A stretch of 64,000 bases of DNA, taken from Dipylidium caninum. Lineage: Eukaryota > Platyhelminthes > Cestoda > Cyclophyllidea > Dipylidiidae. Of the stretch, positions 1-13,800 are shown piece by piece. A program made the position numbers and the translations under genes. Numbering within the stretch: the first letter of the stretch is position 1; the number at the start of each line of letters is the position of its first letter. Location: assembly GCA_017562135.1 (NCBI GenBank), contig QEYB01000629.1, positions 1,054,001 through 1,118,000 on the forward strand, written 5' to 3'. Below the pieces are notes generated by a model, which saw nothing but the letters and a program-made list of their open reading frames with translations, did no database searches and had not been told where the DNA came from.

Positions 1-281
1 GTTCCTCGCGGCGCGTATTTCCACCTTGTCTAAATTTTTCCAGCAGCCTCGACAACACCACTCCTCCCCCTCCTCCCCCTCCCCCCCTCGCAGACTATCT
101 GCGCTGTTTCGTGATGGACACTTGAGTGATTGTATCACCGAGTCGTTGAAGACCGATGGCGTCTCATGCATCCCGATTTCGCTTGAACCTGCGTTCGTTA
201 AAGTACCTGAGAGAAGACCAAGGGTGTACGGCCAATATTCTGCATCTTCGTTCAACTGGAGGCATTTTTTTGTCCTTTCAG
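1..281 (+). other. 5' flank of the kinase exons, exon structure unresolved
   Basis: This stretch is open in the kinase reading frame from position 26 onward, but its peptide does not look like conserved domain sequence. A strong pyrimidine tract at 61-90 ends in CAG (91-93), so an exon could begin at 94. A second pyrimidine tract ends in AG at 280-281, just before sequence that resembles the SH2-kinase linker. I prefer 282 as the exon start, but a single exon running from 94 to 685 is also possible. The SH2 and SH3 exons expected for this family would lie left of the window. Confidence 0.4.
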
Positions 282-1745
<1,464 letters not shown>

Positions 1746-1804
1746 ACACGTATCCTTATCTTTCAATGACTTCAGCACAATTAAGTACACACTACCAGAG
1801 TTTT

Positions 1805-1814
1805 AATAAATAAA
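1805..1814 (+). terminator. Overlapping AATAAA poly(A) signals of the kinase gene
   Basis: Two overlapping AATAAA hexamers (1805-1810 and 1809-1814) lie 60-70 bp after the kinase stop codon at 1743-1745. The position suits a cleavage and polyadenylation signal with a short 3' UTR. Confidence 0.7.
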
Positions 1815-3389
1815 AAATTACCTATGCAATTAGTTTTTTTAACTCTCATACTCTCCAGTGGATATTTAATTTGCCAACTTTTCTCCTCAGGCATGGCGCA
1901 CAGACTCTGCGTCCGAAACCATAGGTGGTAAGCGAGGATTAGGCGAATACACCAAGAAGAATTGAGGTTGTCAGCCCATATGACGGCAGATTAATGCATG
2001 GCTGACAAAAGTCGGAAAATAAGGACGACGAATCACCTTTCAGAGCATATAAACAATTATCCACACTTTGTCGACCGCTACCCTAATTAGAGCATCTAAT
2101 TACAGTCACTGTTGGCACTTCAGTCTATGCTAGAGTTGAGAGTCCTCGGAACACCTAATTTTGCACTTAACTGCACCCAACACAGTGTGGGTGCTTGAAA
2201 CGACTTCTGCCTACCTTCTCGTCTGCCTTCCTCCTTGCTCACGCCTTCTCACCGCCTCTCGCTCTCCCCGCCTCCACCGACAGCCTCCAATGAAGTCGAA
2301 ATGACGGTAGGAAGGGATTTAGTGGCAGTGTAGGCAGAGGAAGGTGGAAGGCTGTGGCACCAAGACTCTGTGGTGCAAACAGACGAGCAGGTAAGTAGGC
2401 ATTTCATCCCCAGCTTTTGCTTGATTCCCGCACTTCCACACCGCCGCTCCACCCGAGGGGTGGCAGTTGCATCGCCTTCGAAATGCGAGTCGCTCACCGC
2501 TTTATTCGGACGGAGGCGACTCCACGTGGGAGACATTCAGTCCCAACGGACTCCGCCTCCGCGCTATTTACGCGTCTGAAGCGTCCGCAGCATTCGCCTG
2601 CATCCCTGTTGCCCAACCAGTCAAGTCTACGCTCATTTGAGGTCCTAACGCCTACACTTGTCTGCCTTTTCCTCTCCTCTCGTGGTGTGTCAGTGCCACT
2701 TGGGCTTTGAAGCGGAGCGGCCGGTGCTTGTCAAGTCTGAACTGAGCATGCGACGCAGGCTGAAGGATTTGCTAACTTCCCTCAGCCCTGCCCGGAGGGC
2801 AAAAATCACTCCTCGCCAGGCTTAAATGCCTCTACTAGAAATCGCCAATTTGTGTTGCCTTTTCAGCCCTCAATCCGCGCCTCGGCAGGAGCAGGCCGAT
2901 CTCGTGGAGCCGGCGTCAACGCTCTCGACTGAGTTAACCGCTGTCGTGCGTTTTGAAGGATTAATTCTTGTGCTTCAGGTCCTCCACTCCCCCCCCCCCC
3001 AAGGCGTGCGAGTCACTAAGACAACCGAGGGAACATGGATCACGTGCCAACGCACAATTCGGTGTTTGGTGGAGGGAGTGAAAAGTCAATTTGCTTACGT
3101 CAGTAGTCAAGTAAGAGCGGCTCTGCAACGGAGTGTCAATGTCAGTGCGAGGCACAACGATGTGTCGCTGTCAGTCAGCCTGTGAGCCTCGCGGGGCTGT
3201 TCGGCGAGGTCTGGCGGAAACAGCCCCACACGGAAGGCTTCGCTCTCGCCGTGCCCAACTGGTGGACACCCTCTGGGCACTCGCGAGGGAATTAGGACTC
3301 CGCGACGCCCCCGTGGTGCCGATTCCCCCCTTTCCGAACGTCCCCCCCGCTAAGTCTCAGCTCTAGTGAAGGTGGACCACGAAAGACCT

Positions 3390-3432
<43 letters not shown>

Positions 3433-3904
3433 ACGTGTCCTTCTCTGTGCACCTGATTTGCTGGACTACATGTCGCTGGCTTAGCACTCGCCACAAGTGT
3501 CGCTGTTTTGGCTCACGCTCGATCAGGTCGTGGCTGAGACAACGCGGGCGCCCTCATTCGTGGGCCCCGAGGGTGCCTGGCACCTCCCCTTCCGGTGAAT
3601 TGCATCTGAGGTGGTGCGGAAGGCGAGCGTTTACTGTCTCAGCGGCGACGCTGCGTCCCTGCCGCGGCCCCGGCTGCAGAGAGCGGGCCGCGGGGCTAAT
3701 GGGGGGCGGGGAGGAGGCGGTTGGTTGGGGCTGAGAGAACAGCATAACAGGGCAAAATGATTAGGTATAAAATGCGGTTGAAAGAGAGGTGTCAGGGGAT
3801 CGGGCTGTCTTCCCGTGGGGACCGTCAGGAGGCTATCACATTTTTCTCGTCTCGGCATTCGTGACAGACGAGTCGAAATGTACAAGGCGGTGGAATGAGC
3901 TGGT
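1815..3904. other. Convergent intergenic region between kinase and CABIT-like gene
   Basis: About 2.1 kb between the 3' ends of two genes that face each other. I see no exon with recognisable protein similarity. The short open frames here are GC-rich and without motifs. The only clear structure is a CT microsatellite at 3394-3431. The right part must include the 3' UTR of the minus-strand gene; I saw no obvious AATAAA for it close to its stop codon. Confidence 0.6.
3394..3431. repeat. (CT)18 microsatellite
   Basis: An uninterrupted run of about 18 CT dinucleotides. The strand-specific purine/pyrimidine bias could favour triplex DNA, but it is most simply a microsatellite. Confidence 0.97.
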
Positions 3905-6376
3905 TCATTTGAACGTCGGATTGTTCAAAATGTCCGCCAGCAGTTGTTCCGAGCTTGGGATTGCGGAGGGTCTGGAGGGTTCCCCGGCGCCGACACCACC
4001 TCCGAGCCGGGCTGCACCCGCCGATGTCGGGTACTGCGACCTGCTCGAAACTGACTTGATTCGGCGCTGTCGAGCGGCGGGGGGGAAGTAGCCCTTCCGG
4101 GTGAAGAAGTAGAGATCGTCCATCTCATCGTACATGAAGTCCAACTCGTCGGGGCTCAGACTGCTCTCCGGTCCCGAGCGCGGATCCCTTCCCGTCTCCG
4201 CGTAAATCGCCTTCACCATCGGCGGGGTGAGTTGGAAGGTCTGCAGGGCGCCGCAGTTGAGGCGTTTCCACAACTCCTTCCCCTCACTTTCGCCCTTACT
4301 CGAAGCAGTTGGGACGACTCGTGGCCGATTTGTGATGTTCTCGAGGTGGGCAAGAAGGTAGTCCAACGACTCGCGCGGATGCGCCATGGAGATGAAATTC
4401 ATCGTACGATTTTTGTGCGCCGTTGCCAGCCGCTGGTACCTCTCGTCCTCGGTGGAGCCGATCTGGAAGAGGTGGTCCGGCAACAGGGTGGAGGTGATGA
4501 GGAAAAACCGGTCCGGCGAGTCGACCGGCGCCACAATCATAATGTCGCCTCGCAGGAGACCTCGCAGACGGATGTAATTGCGCTCCGTGAAGGTCACACC
4601 AGGCAGTGTAGGGAAAAGATTCACTGGTTTGGAGGACTGCGCCGTCGCGTACGTCGAGGAGTCTGAGTCGGCACTTAAATTGCTCAAATTACTTCCATTC
4701 TGGGAGGCCTTCCTCTCCGGCACCGCGACGGGAACAATGGACAATGGGAGGCGGAATTTGCGGAGGATGGCATGGAGCATATGCACACCGGAGATGTTCT
4801 CCGGACCGGCGATCGGACTGAGGGCCAGTTTGGGCGGGAAGACGGCCTGGCTGGAGGCGTCCTCCGTCCCAATGTAAAACAGCCGCCTCGGTGTGGAGGG
4901 CGTCTCGCCGCCGCGCTGGACGCGATCCTTCTCCACGGCGAGAATCAGCGCGATCTGCTTGGTCTTCTTGCCTCGAGTGACCGTGCACTCATGCAGGCAG
5001 TCCACGTAGGACAGGAGCGCCCCCGGCTTCAGGATGAAGGGTGTGCTCGCCGCTATCGTCCTCGGATTGGCAGCCTCGAGGACGGTTTTGGAGGGGATGG
5101 GGATGGGCGGCGGCGCCCCGTTGCTACTGTTGGCAGATTTGGCATTCGATTCGAGGCGATCGCAGATTTGAGGTGGCAGCCACAACTCACACGGGGCTAA
5201 AAGGCACCGCAAGTCGCGACGAACGAGGAATATGGCCGGCTTGGCGCAGCGCACCTCCTCAGTCGTGGTCCAGTGGGGCACCGGCTCGTGGTTCTCATTC
5301 ATCACCTCGTACCAGCCGCGACACTGTCGAAACATGATCAGATTTGTCAGGGTCTCAGACGAGGCACCGGACGAGTGAAGGTGCAGTCGCGAGAGGAAGT
5401 GGGGAGTGATGCGTGTCGAGAACGTGGAGACCGACGATGATGTGGATGATGAAAATGATTGACTTTCCTTAATCTTCTCCCATGTGGACTCACAGAGAAC
5501 GGCGTCAAAGAGGGGAAAAAGCATTAAGGTGTCATGTCCACGGAGGAGACATCGACAAGACTGATTTTGACAGAAGGCGCGAACAAACTCCGTGCCGGGC
5601 GATGAGCGGGCGTGACGAATTTTGCGAAGAATGTCCGCCAGCGGTTGTGGAGGGTCGAGCGACCAACGGACGCCGCCTCTCGACGATAAGGTAGGCGGGG
5701 ACACGAAGGCCCGAGGTGCGCATGCCAGACCGTCTCTCTCCTCCTTCCCCTCCCGACCGCCAGCGCCTCGTCTCGGCCTGGCATGCGTGCTGTCCTGGTC
5801 GTCCGCCTCGAGTCCCACGGCCTCCGCCTCCTCCTCTTCCGCCTCGTCCTCCACGTCCTCAGGGGCACCGTCTTCCCTGTTCTCCTCGTCCTCGTCGTCC
5901 TCGTCCTCGTCGTCCACGTTCTGTGTGTAAAGATGTTCAGCGCTGGGATAGTGGTTCTGAGACTCGGTTGTCATCTCAAATTCCGCCGCCTTGGCACGTT
6001 GCAGACTCTGGCGCATCCGTTCAGTCCGTGGCTCTATAAACTTCCTCTCCGTCAAACTCGTCGCCGAGTCCACCTCATCGTTGCTCTCGCTGGACACCTC
6101 TGTCAGGTCCCCGGGCGGTTTTGCCATGGGAGAGGGTGATTTGAGTGCCGACAGGTGGTCAGTCGACTTGAATTTTGAGGAGATGGTCAAATTCGATGAG
6201 CTGTTGGCCCCATACGGCAAGCGTTTCCATGTCGATGCACTCTCACTGCCGAAGGGATTGGAACAAGAGGTGGTGGTGTCATCGTTGTAGCGGGAGTCGA
6301 CTTTCCGCAATGACTTCTGATTCCTTCCCGCAAACCGCTTGTACAGATGTTCAGCCGGACCGAATATGTTTGGCAT
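3905..6376 (-). CDS. CABIT-like domain protein with acidic linker (GAREM/THEMIS-like?)
   Basis: A single uninterrupted frame of 841 codons (first ATG at 6430). I favour the ATG at 6376 (823 residues, starting MPNIFGP), because an acceptor-like CTCCAG (minus strand, ending at 6400) lies between the two. Residues below are numbered from the upstream ATG. 1-165 are Ser/Thr-rich; AEHLY occurs twice (26-30 and 164-168). 172-212 are almost purely Asp/Glu. 262-345 and 395-665 look like the two halves of a CABIT module: a potential 'LADILRKI..' helix, beta-rich stretches such as FILKPGALLSYVDCLHE, 'MLHAILRKFRLPLSIVPV' (a leucine helix followed by LP), and LLRGDIMIVAPV. 761-783 carry an acidic tyrosine motif (YDEMDDLY) that could bind SH2 domains. 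CABIT proteins of the GAREM/THEMIS type act as adaptors in tyrosine-kinase signalling. I infer that family from pattern only. That it is a real coding exon is well supported by length and composition. More exons may lie upstream. Confidence 0.7.
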   Translation of the reverse strand: MPNIFGPAEHLYKRFAGRNQKSLRKVDSRYNDDTTTSCSNPFGSESASTWKRLPYGANSSSNLTISSKFKSTDHLSALKSPSPMAKPPGDLTEVSSESNDEVDSATSLTERKFIEPRTERMRQSLQRAKAAEFEMTTESQNHYPSAEHLYTQNVDDEDEDDEDEENREDGAPEDVEDEAEEEEAEAVGLEADDQDSTHARPRRGAGGREGKEERDGLACAPRAFVSPPTLSSRGGVRWSLDPPQPLADILRKIRHARSSPGTEFVRAFCQNQSCRCLLRGHDTLMLFPLFDAVLCESTWEKIKESQSFSSSTSSSVSTFSTRITPHFLSRLHLHSSGASSETLTNLIMFRQCRGWYEVMNENHEPVPHWTTTEEVRCAKPAIFLVRRDLRCLLAPCELWLPPQICDRLESNAKSANSSNGAPPPIPIPSKTVLEAANPRTIAASTPFILKPGALLSYVDCLHECTVTRGKKTKQIALILAVEKDRVQRGGETPSTPRRLFYIGTEDASSQAVFPPKLALSPIAGPENISGVHMLHAILRKFRLPLSIVPVAVPERKASQNGSNLSNLSADSDSSTYATAQSSKPVNLFPTLPGVTFTERNYIRLRGLLRGDIMIVAPVDSPDRFFLITSTLLPDHLFQIGSTEDERYQRLATAHKNRTMNFISMAHPRESLDYLLAHLENITNRPRVVPTASSKGESEGKELWKRLNCGALQTFQLTPPMVKAIYAETGRDPRSGPESSLSPDELDFMYDEMDDLYFFTRKGYFPPAARQRRIKSVSSRSQYPTSAGAARLGGGVGAGEPSRPSAIPSSEQLLADILNNPTFK

Positions 6377-7103
6377 CGCGGTAAGACAGGCGAGAGAAGC
6401 TGGAGGATGAGACACACAAGTCAGTATCAACAGGCACTGCCACGATGTCGAGGAGTCTCCGACGCAGACGGATCCGTTTTTTTTTCGGGTCTGCAGGACG
6501 GGCCGTAATCGGCCACCTGCCGCACCGTCGGCAGAGCCTCTCGGACCATCTCTGACACTTGACCGCTGTCCCAGTCCCCCGCCCAGCCCCAGTCTACATT
6601 TCTACCACCAAAAAGTTAAATGATCCGTCCTTTCGCCTCACTAATTCACTTGTGGTCGAGTTCTTGGGATCAGAGTCGGCATGATCCCCTTCGAGGAATG
6701 CGAGGCTTTCGGAGCCATCGAGGCTATCTCATCATCTCCCCACGAACTTGAAATGCCATTCCCCTCCATCGCACACCTCCGCGCAAATGAGCATCAGCAG
6801 AGGGGAGTCCGGCTCTACCGTAGGGGGCACAACATTATCAAAAATGCCGTGTCACACATGTGTGACGCTCGAAGTGTTCGGGTTAATTAGCCCGACTGTG
6901 AGGCGCAGGGACTGGTCGCCCCTCCCTCTCTCTCTCTCTCCACTCCAAGGTAGGACGCTGATCTGTTCTTGGCAGACTGTCAGAAACCACTTTCAAAATG
7001 AGTTTAAAACTACTCGGCCCGTGTGAGGCGTCTGCGTCCGTGTTTAGCGGATAGTCGACCTGTGGAGCAAAACAAATCCCATTTTGCCTTTTTTGTTTAC
7101 ATT

Positions 7104-7160
7104 GGAGAGAGGAGAGGAGAGGAGAGGAAAGGAGAGGAGAGAAGACGAGACGAGACGAGG
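7104..7160. repeat. Pentanucleotide tract (GGAGA)n then (CGAGA)n
   Basis: Purine-rich tandem array with a 5-bp period, changing from GGAGA-type units to CGAGA units around 7144. Confidence 0.9.
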
Positions 7161-8344
7161 AAAGAGAGGACTCTCCTCATTGTCTCTCCACGCCCTAAGT
7201 GGCCTCAGACTCCTCTCGCCCCCACGGTCTCATTCTTCTCTGCACACTGCAGACCCGCACTTTATCTGCCCTGTGAGGTCAAGGATGCGCGAGGTCGACC
7301 GGTGTGTGCTACTTTGTTCTCGAAAATGAGGCTATCGCCTCCCTCGCCGCAACTGCAGCCTCCTTAGGGCCACCCAATCGCCGGTGCCTCCCCTCGTCGA
7401 GGAGGGGGAAAGGAGGTCTTCAGCGTCGGCCGAATGCTCGTGGGCACACGTGGCGCACCCCTCTACCGCCCACCAGCCACTCGGCTTCAGTGTCGCTGGC
7501 ACCCGGACGCTGTGGTGGCGGAGGGGGAGAAATGACTGCGAACAGATCGGGGTCGGTTTCGACGGAAGAGTCCGACTTCCCTTCCGCGGCGAAAACGGGT
7601 AGATGCGAACCCATCCAACTGCGGGTGTAAACAGTTTCCGTGCTAATTTCGGTTATTGTCCACTTTGCTGTGTTGCACACAAATCAAACTAATCACGGGC
7701 CTTGAGAGGTCATTCGTAATCGCAGTGGCTCCTCGCCTTCCAGCCATTCAAATCTCCCGCGTGGACGCCTACTTATAACTCATCAGCCACCGAGTTGGAC
7801 AAGAATCCGTCGGCGGTGGGCGTGGGATCCGCGAAGGAGAAAGGATTACACGATAGTGTGTGCAAGGGAGACAATCCACCCTCCCTTCTGTGTGCCTCTT
7901 TCCATCAAACGCTAATTTTGAACAGGCAGGGTGCGTTGATGTACACTTTAATATCCGTTGCTATGGCAACTTTGTTACACGTTGTCGGAGCCTTTACGGT
8001 TTGGGGCGAAGGGAGACGTTGAAGCATGCAAATAACGCTGAGGCGTGAATCACCTGCCCTTTCGAGTCGCCCACCCCGGTGGAGCGCCTTCAAACTCGCC
8101 TTGAAGGCGCTCGACGACGAGGTGGCCGACGGGCGCCTCGGGTGGACGGGTGGTTGGCTGGCTGCGGCCGCTACTTGCTCCGTTCTTCTTACCAAAATGT
8201 AGCCTGGCAAAGCATGAAATTTTTCAATGGTTTTTGCTTGTGCATTAAGTGGCAAGATTTTGGACAGGTAAGAAGGCCACTCATTTTGAGTGGTCTGAGC
8301 ATTTTATTGAGGTCACTTGGAAAACGGGAGCAAGAGGGCAAGCG

Positions 8345-8380
8345 GGCGGGCGGGGCGGGACGGGGCGGGGCGGGGCGGAG
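8345..8380. repeat. G-rich pentanucleotide tract (GGGCG)n
   Basis: Seven or so units of GGGCG/GGACG with a 5-bp period. The runs of three to four G could form a G-quadruplex on the plus strand. Confidence 0.85.
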
Positions 8381-10847
8381 AGAGGCAGGAGGCATTAGCC
8401 CGCCTCCCTCTTCCAACCACCACCCACCCCCACGCCAACCGCTGTCACTCGCCTCAGTGTGATGCGCAGTTACGATATCTGCCTTGTCACATGCGTGTTT
8501 CGTGGACCAAAGCCGGTGGTGAAGTAGGGCGAACTCGTAGATGGGTAATGTAAATTAGTAGCTGAAAGCCAAAACATCCACACCGCGCTGAGTTTGTTTA
8601 ATTAGCCCCAACCCTCCCCCCCCTGCCTCACCGCTCTGTCGACCCGCCGCCCCGAGGAAGAAGACAGCGTTCACCTTCGTTCTGTGGACTCATTCCATGC
8701 ATCTGGTAGAATCTGCATCCTCTTCAACACTTTTTAGCACTCTACTCCCCCGAAACGGGATTCTCTTCTATCACGCCCTGTTTATTTTCTCGATCCATCT
8801 TCAGCTGATCGTCCCATTCTTGCATCGCTCAACCCTACCCTCCTGTCTCTCCCTCCCTCTTCCCTTCTCGGGGTGCACATTTCACCCAATTGTTTTTTAA
8901 GCAGCCCCCACGAAGGAAGGGATGCAGCCACTAACTCCTCCCCTTTGCATGGGAACTGCACCAAAAGTCTTTAATAAATTGTAATCATACTTTAAATTTA
9001 TAAGACCAGAACAGCCACAACATTACCCACCATCATCATCTCCGACCTACGCATTTAGATAATGAGTTTGGGGCAAAGTTAAATGGGAAAAGGAGACGAC
9101 GGCAGACGTCGGAGAAGAGAAATAGCAAAGGGATTTAACGTGATCTAACACAGCGAACGGAAATTTTGTTGCTATTACCACCGTGTTGTTTTAACAATTT
9201 GATTGGTGGTATTTGAGTGAGTATTTCCTGAGTTATGTGCGTTGGTGGTGAGAAATAATTGGCATATGAGGTTGTGTGCATCAATGGCGTTTATTTCCCA
9301 GGTATGTCGATGGATGTTTATTTGCTTTTTATTAATTAGACAAACTTTGTGATCAGTTCTTCTACCGTTAGCGTAGGCTTGACATACTTTTTCGCAAACT
9401 TAACGAGGCTAACTTGATCTGTTAAACCAATGTATCTTAGCGTGGACATAAATGATCGATGTAGTAAAACACGATATATGGCATGAAAGTGGATACAACA
9501 GCACCAAAGAGAAAAAATGACTGTTACACCATTGCTAATAATTCCACCTGGTAAAATCAGGAACTTTTTGATAATTATTAAAAGCAGCATCGAAATCAGC
9601 ACTACTGTAACTATAAGCAGCTACGAGACCTTGTTGCCCTTAGCGTAATCGCACCAAATACCTTGATTGACAGCAATAAGGGTAAGGAATTAATTTAGTG
9701 TTGATTTAGAAAAATGCACAAATGCCTACGAAGTGCAATCTAAAGAAGGTAATATTCTGTGTGAGTTAACACTTTCAAGCATAAAGCATTAACGCAATAT
9801 CCGACTCAAATTAATGATTGTATCTAAAAAATTGAATGAGGTCGTTCCAACATTAAATTACTATGTTGTGTCATAAACACAGACGCAACACTGCAGGGTA
9901 GGTCCACGCAACACAACATGTAGAAGAATAGGCAGAAACTTTATTGAATCAACGAATAAACATGGTGAATTAACGATACACAGCGCCTAAGCGATTAAAA
10001 GGATTTTATTATTAATTTGATGAATGTTTAAGATTCTGCACTGCCATGGTTTACGCAAATTCAAAAAAACATAATCCAAATGAAAAGAGGCTAAGCACAA
10101 AGCTTACATTTTATTATGGTACGGAAGAACGTGCTACCTCTTAGCTGGCGAATTTGCTTCCTTTACTTCATTCGTCGATCGCGCTATTATTCGGTTCACT
10201 AAAACTGACAAGACCTTGGGCTGACACAATGCGATGAGATACGGCTTAATATGAGCAACCATCTATGGCCAATTTTATAGTGAAATTACACACAGTGGAG
10301 GGTTACTTTAAGTCTTATACAAGGAGCCTTTGAGAAGCCACGATGGCTGGTGGCTAGAGTTAACCACGAAATTGACGCATAAATTGTAATGTTGTGGTTT
10401 CATTCTATAATTGCAAAAATACCCATATTTTTTAAAGTATGCGCTGGCGCTGTAGTGAACATGGGCGGCTACCAGATGCCAAAATTTTGTACAAATCCCT
10501 TGAGCCCATAATGATCCGCGTGCAGTTCCGAAGCGGCAAATGGGACCAGGATAGGATAATTCTCTTTTAGTACCATATCTATTACCGTGAGCTTTTTTAC
10601 TTATTCCCTAACATATAATTTAAGGAACATACCACTATTTTTGGGTATATATTGACCCAGGGCTGCGGCGCCTTTTTTTTGTGCCACAATTTAAACCGCA
10701 AAATAATTGGCGGGAAATTTTTGCTATTAACTGAATTTAATTATTTTCATGATCACCTTACTGACCATCTGATGTGATTTTGTTGATGATTTTACCTTTC
10801 ACCTTGAGGTGACATCGGTTTGGTTTCGAGCCGCTTACTTTGGAAAC

Positions 10848-13800
10848 ATGCCTATCTTTAGGGGTCTGTTTTTTTCCTCACGTGATTTGAATTTAGTCAA
10901 TGTTAAGTGGAACACACAAAAGTTCAACGATGTTGAAGTAAATACTGATGCTCCCCCGCAGGACTTCAAAGCACAATTGTTTTCCTTGACCGGAGTCCCC
11001 CCAGAACGTCAGAAAGTGATGATGCCCGGTGGCCTTCTCGGTGATACCTCTTACGATCGAATCAAACTTAGAAATGTTTGTTTGTACCCTTACGTGATGG
11101 TTTTTTTAAGGGCGCCACCGTGATGTTGATGGGTTCGGCTGAGGAGTTACCTGCAAGTATTACTTCGAAACCTCCGATTAAAGGAGCAGTTGCGAATCTG
11201 CTACCGCTTACAGCCCAGACGGGCACAATAAAACCTCCCGTCGGTATGACAAATCTAGGCAATACCTGTTACATGAACAGCGCACTCCAAATTCTTTTTA
11301 CTATTCCGGAAATCAGATTCTTCCTTCAGAGGTTCTTTCAATTGCGAAACCACCGAATTGTATTCTCTTTAGAGCTCCAGTTCAGTCAAATGAATCCTTG
11401 CCGCCGAAATTGAAAGACCTGGTTACTGCACTACGTCTAACGTTTAACGGTCTAGCGCTTTCTGCGTCCTCTATATTCCCTCTCATTTTCCTCGAGTCGC
11501 TCCAAGCCGCTTTTCCACAGTTTGCGACGAAAACAAACGCTGGAACGACATCTTCAGATGGAGGTACTGAAGCAGTCTATCAACAGCAAGACGCAAATGA
11601 GTGTTGGATTGAGGTTGTCCGTGTCTTGCAACAACTTTCAGCTGATTCGAAAGTTATATCCTCCTCACCAACGGTAAGCTAATTGGTATTGCAGAACTTT
11701 TTATAATGGCGAAATCATAGTCTCTATATTTGAGTACCAAATAATAGTTTTTTTTTCATTATAAGGTGTCTTTAAAAACCCATAATTTTCGGGAGAATTA
11801 GGATTTATATGAACTGTTAATTGCGATTTCGGGTCGTCACTACCATTATACCTTCCAGCCTTGTCCTGACTCCTTTGGCACGACAACAGGGTGGAATCCA
11901 GTGGACCGGTATCTCACTGGTTCTCTGGTATCCACACTGACTTGCACGGAGAGCGAGGAGGAAGCCCCACAAGAAAGTGTTGACGATTTTACTCAACTCT
12001 CTTGTTTCATCGTCAAGGGTAGATCAACTCTGCTGACTTCCTAGCCTGGATATAAGCCTTTTTCACTCAACAAACCTTATGGTTTTCTCCAATTGCCAGA
12101 CGTGAAGTATCTTCACACGGGGATTAGGAATGGCTTGGAGGGGACATTGACCAAAAGTTCCCCCACTTTGGGTAGGGAGGCAGTTTACAAGAAGGTCTCG
12201 CGCATCTCTCGCCTGCCTGGTTATCTCTGCATTCAGTTTGTTCGCTTCTTCTACAAAGAGAAAGAAAAGGTCAATGCTAAGGTAATCATGGAAATAATAG
12301 CATTCAGCTTAAGCCGTTTATTTTTAGTAGGGTATTTGCCTCCATAATCGGTCGTGGAAAGAATCCCACTTCTTTTTGTTAGTGGTAGTAAGAATAGCTT
12401 GTGTTCTTATGCTCTTGCGTGTTTGATGCCTACATAATGCTGTGTATTCAAATATCTCGCCTTGGGATGTTTGTTTCGCATTGCGCGAAACATGTATTGG
12501 TTAGCTTGAAAATTAAACTTTGGAAACCGGTCCTCCTCCCCTTTCTCTCCCCATGTTCTTTTCCGATATCTCTTCTTGCCTTGTCGATTTGGACCTTATC
12601 GGTATAACTCGGCATGTCGTAGCGCTCGGTGAGGTTTGTGACCGCTTTATGACCTCGGTGACTTTTATCGTCTTTCGATAAATTGGCACGTTTTTTCTTG
12701 TAATCCGCTCACACATTTTTTTATTTCATTACTCGCGTTAATGGAATGTTGTGTATTTCGTCGAATTGCACCAAACCCTGTGTTTAAGTGGATTGGCATT
12801 TCGTCGGGCTGTTAGCCAAATGAATGCATTGGTCACGGCATTTTCCGTGCTTGTTAGTTTAATGCATTTTTGAGGCGAATTCAAGGATTTATAAAGTACT
12901 ATATTCTTTTAGCAAAATCCCGAGTTCAATCACTTGATTATCGCGGTGCCCCCATCATTCGAATTGCGTGTGGCGCGAGGCGCGTCCCTACGGCACTGTT
13001 AAGTGAGATTTAGAGTAGGAGAGAGATCGTCAAACTGAGTAGGGGATTAGTGCACCACCGTTGCTACTGGGCTGTAAACTCGTGGATCAGTTAAGCTTGG
13101 AGGATTTTACTCTTACTACAAGTTAAGTTGAACTTGCGCTTCTTCAAGAGTGCGAGCAAGGCATCCTTAAGTTCTTTACCTTTTACTAATCAGCACTTAT
13201 AGGATAGCCATATAACGACCTTACGGTCCACCTACTACCTAACTTTTTAATTTTTTACTTAACTTAATTTGACAGACATGATATATTGTTTTAAACATTA
13301 CTGTCGCGGTGATAATTGCCTCTCTACTTAAGCCTAGTCAGTAGCCATGTTTCACCCCAGATTTTGAAGGACGTTAAGTTCCCGTTGAGTTTGGATCTCT
13401 TCGAGTTCTGCACCAAGGAGTTGCAAGACAAACTTCTACCACAACGCGAGAAGGCTAGTACTGATGATGAGGCCGAAGCCATGGCCGTGAAAAGTAGGAA
13501 AATCAAGGGTGCTCCGAAAGAAGGTGATTACACAGTAAACTTCTATCTTTTTCTTACACTACTCTCGGCTGCCCCTTGAACCCTTCTAGAATTACCACCC
13601 AATCCGGAGGACAACCCTGGTCTGTACGATCCTTATTGGTTGCCAGATGACCTTGGGTCAAATAACACCGGTCTTTATGACCTCCAAGGTGTGGTTTCTC
13701 ATCAGGGACGCATGAGCATGGGCCATTACGTTGCGTGGGTTAAGCGCAAAGGTCGGAAGCTGTTTATCCACTCCATTGTTGATATTCCTTTCTTCCACTT

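Larger units (their letters stand above)
6431..10847. other. Divergent intergenic region between CABIT-like gene and USP14
   Basis: About 4.4 kb separates two genes transcribed away from each other, so promoters or non-coding first exons of both probably lie here. The left part (to about 8.95 kb) is GC-rich with purine and G-rich pentamer tracts. The right part (about 8.96-10.8 kb) is clearly more AT-rich. I recognised no protein motif, and I cannot place a start site for either gene. Confidence 0.55.

Noticed and set aside
5732..5930. Ser- and Pro-rich plus-strand frames opposite the CABIT-like gene
   Set aside because: They are the antisense of the acidic linker (GAG/GAC codons) and have no independent support.
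8250..8275. TGGCAAGAT sequence resembling the miR-31 seed
   Set aside because: Only the seed region matches, and the flanks do not form the expected precursor hairpin.
10809..11123. 104-codon frame starting upstream of the USP14 ATG
   Set aside because: It runs through two introns. Splicing at 10863/10897 and 11075/11111 gives a protein start that aligns residue for residue with known USP14, so the upstream ATG and the read-through tail are not used.
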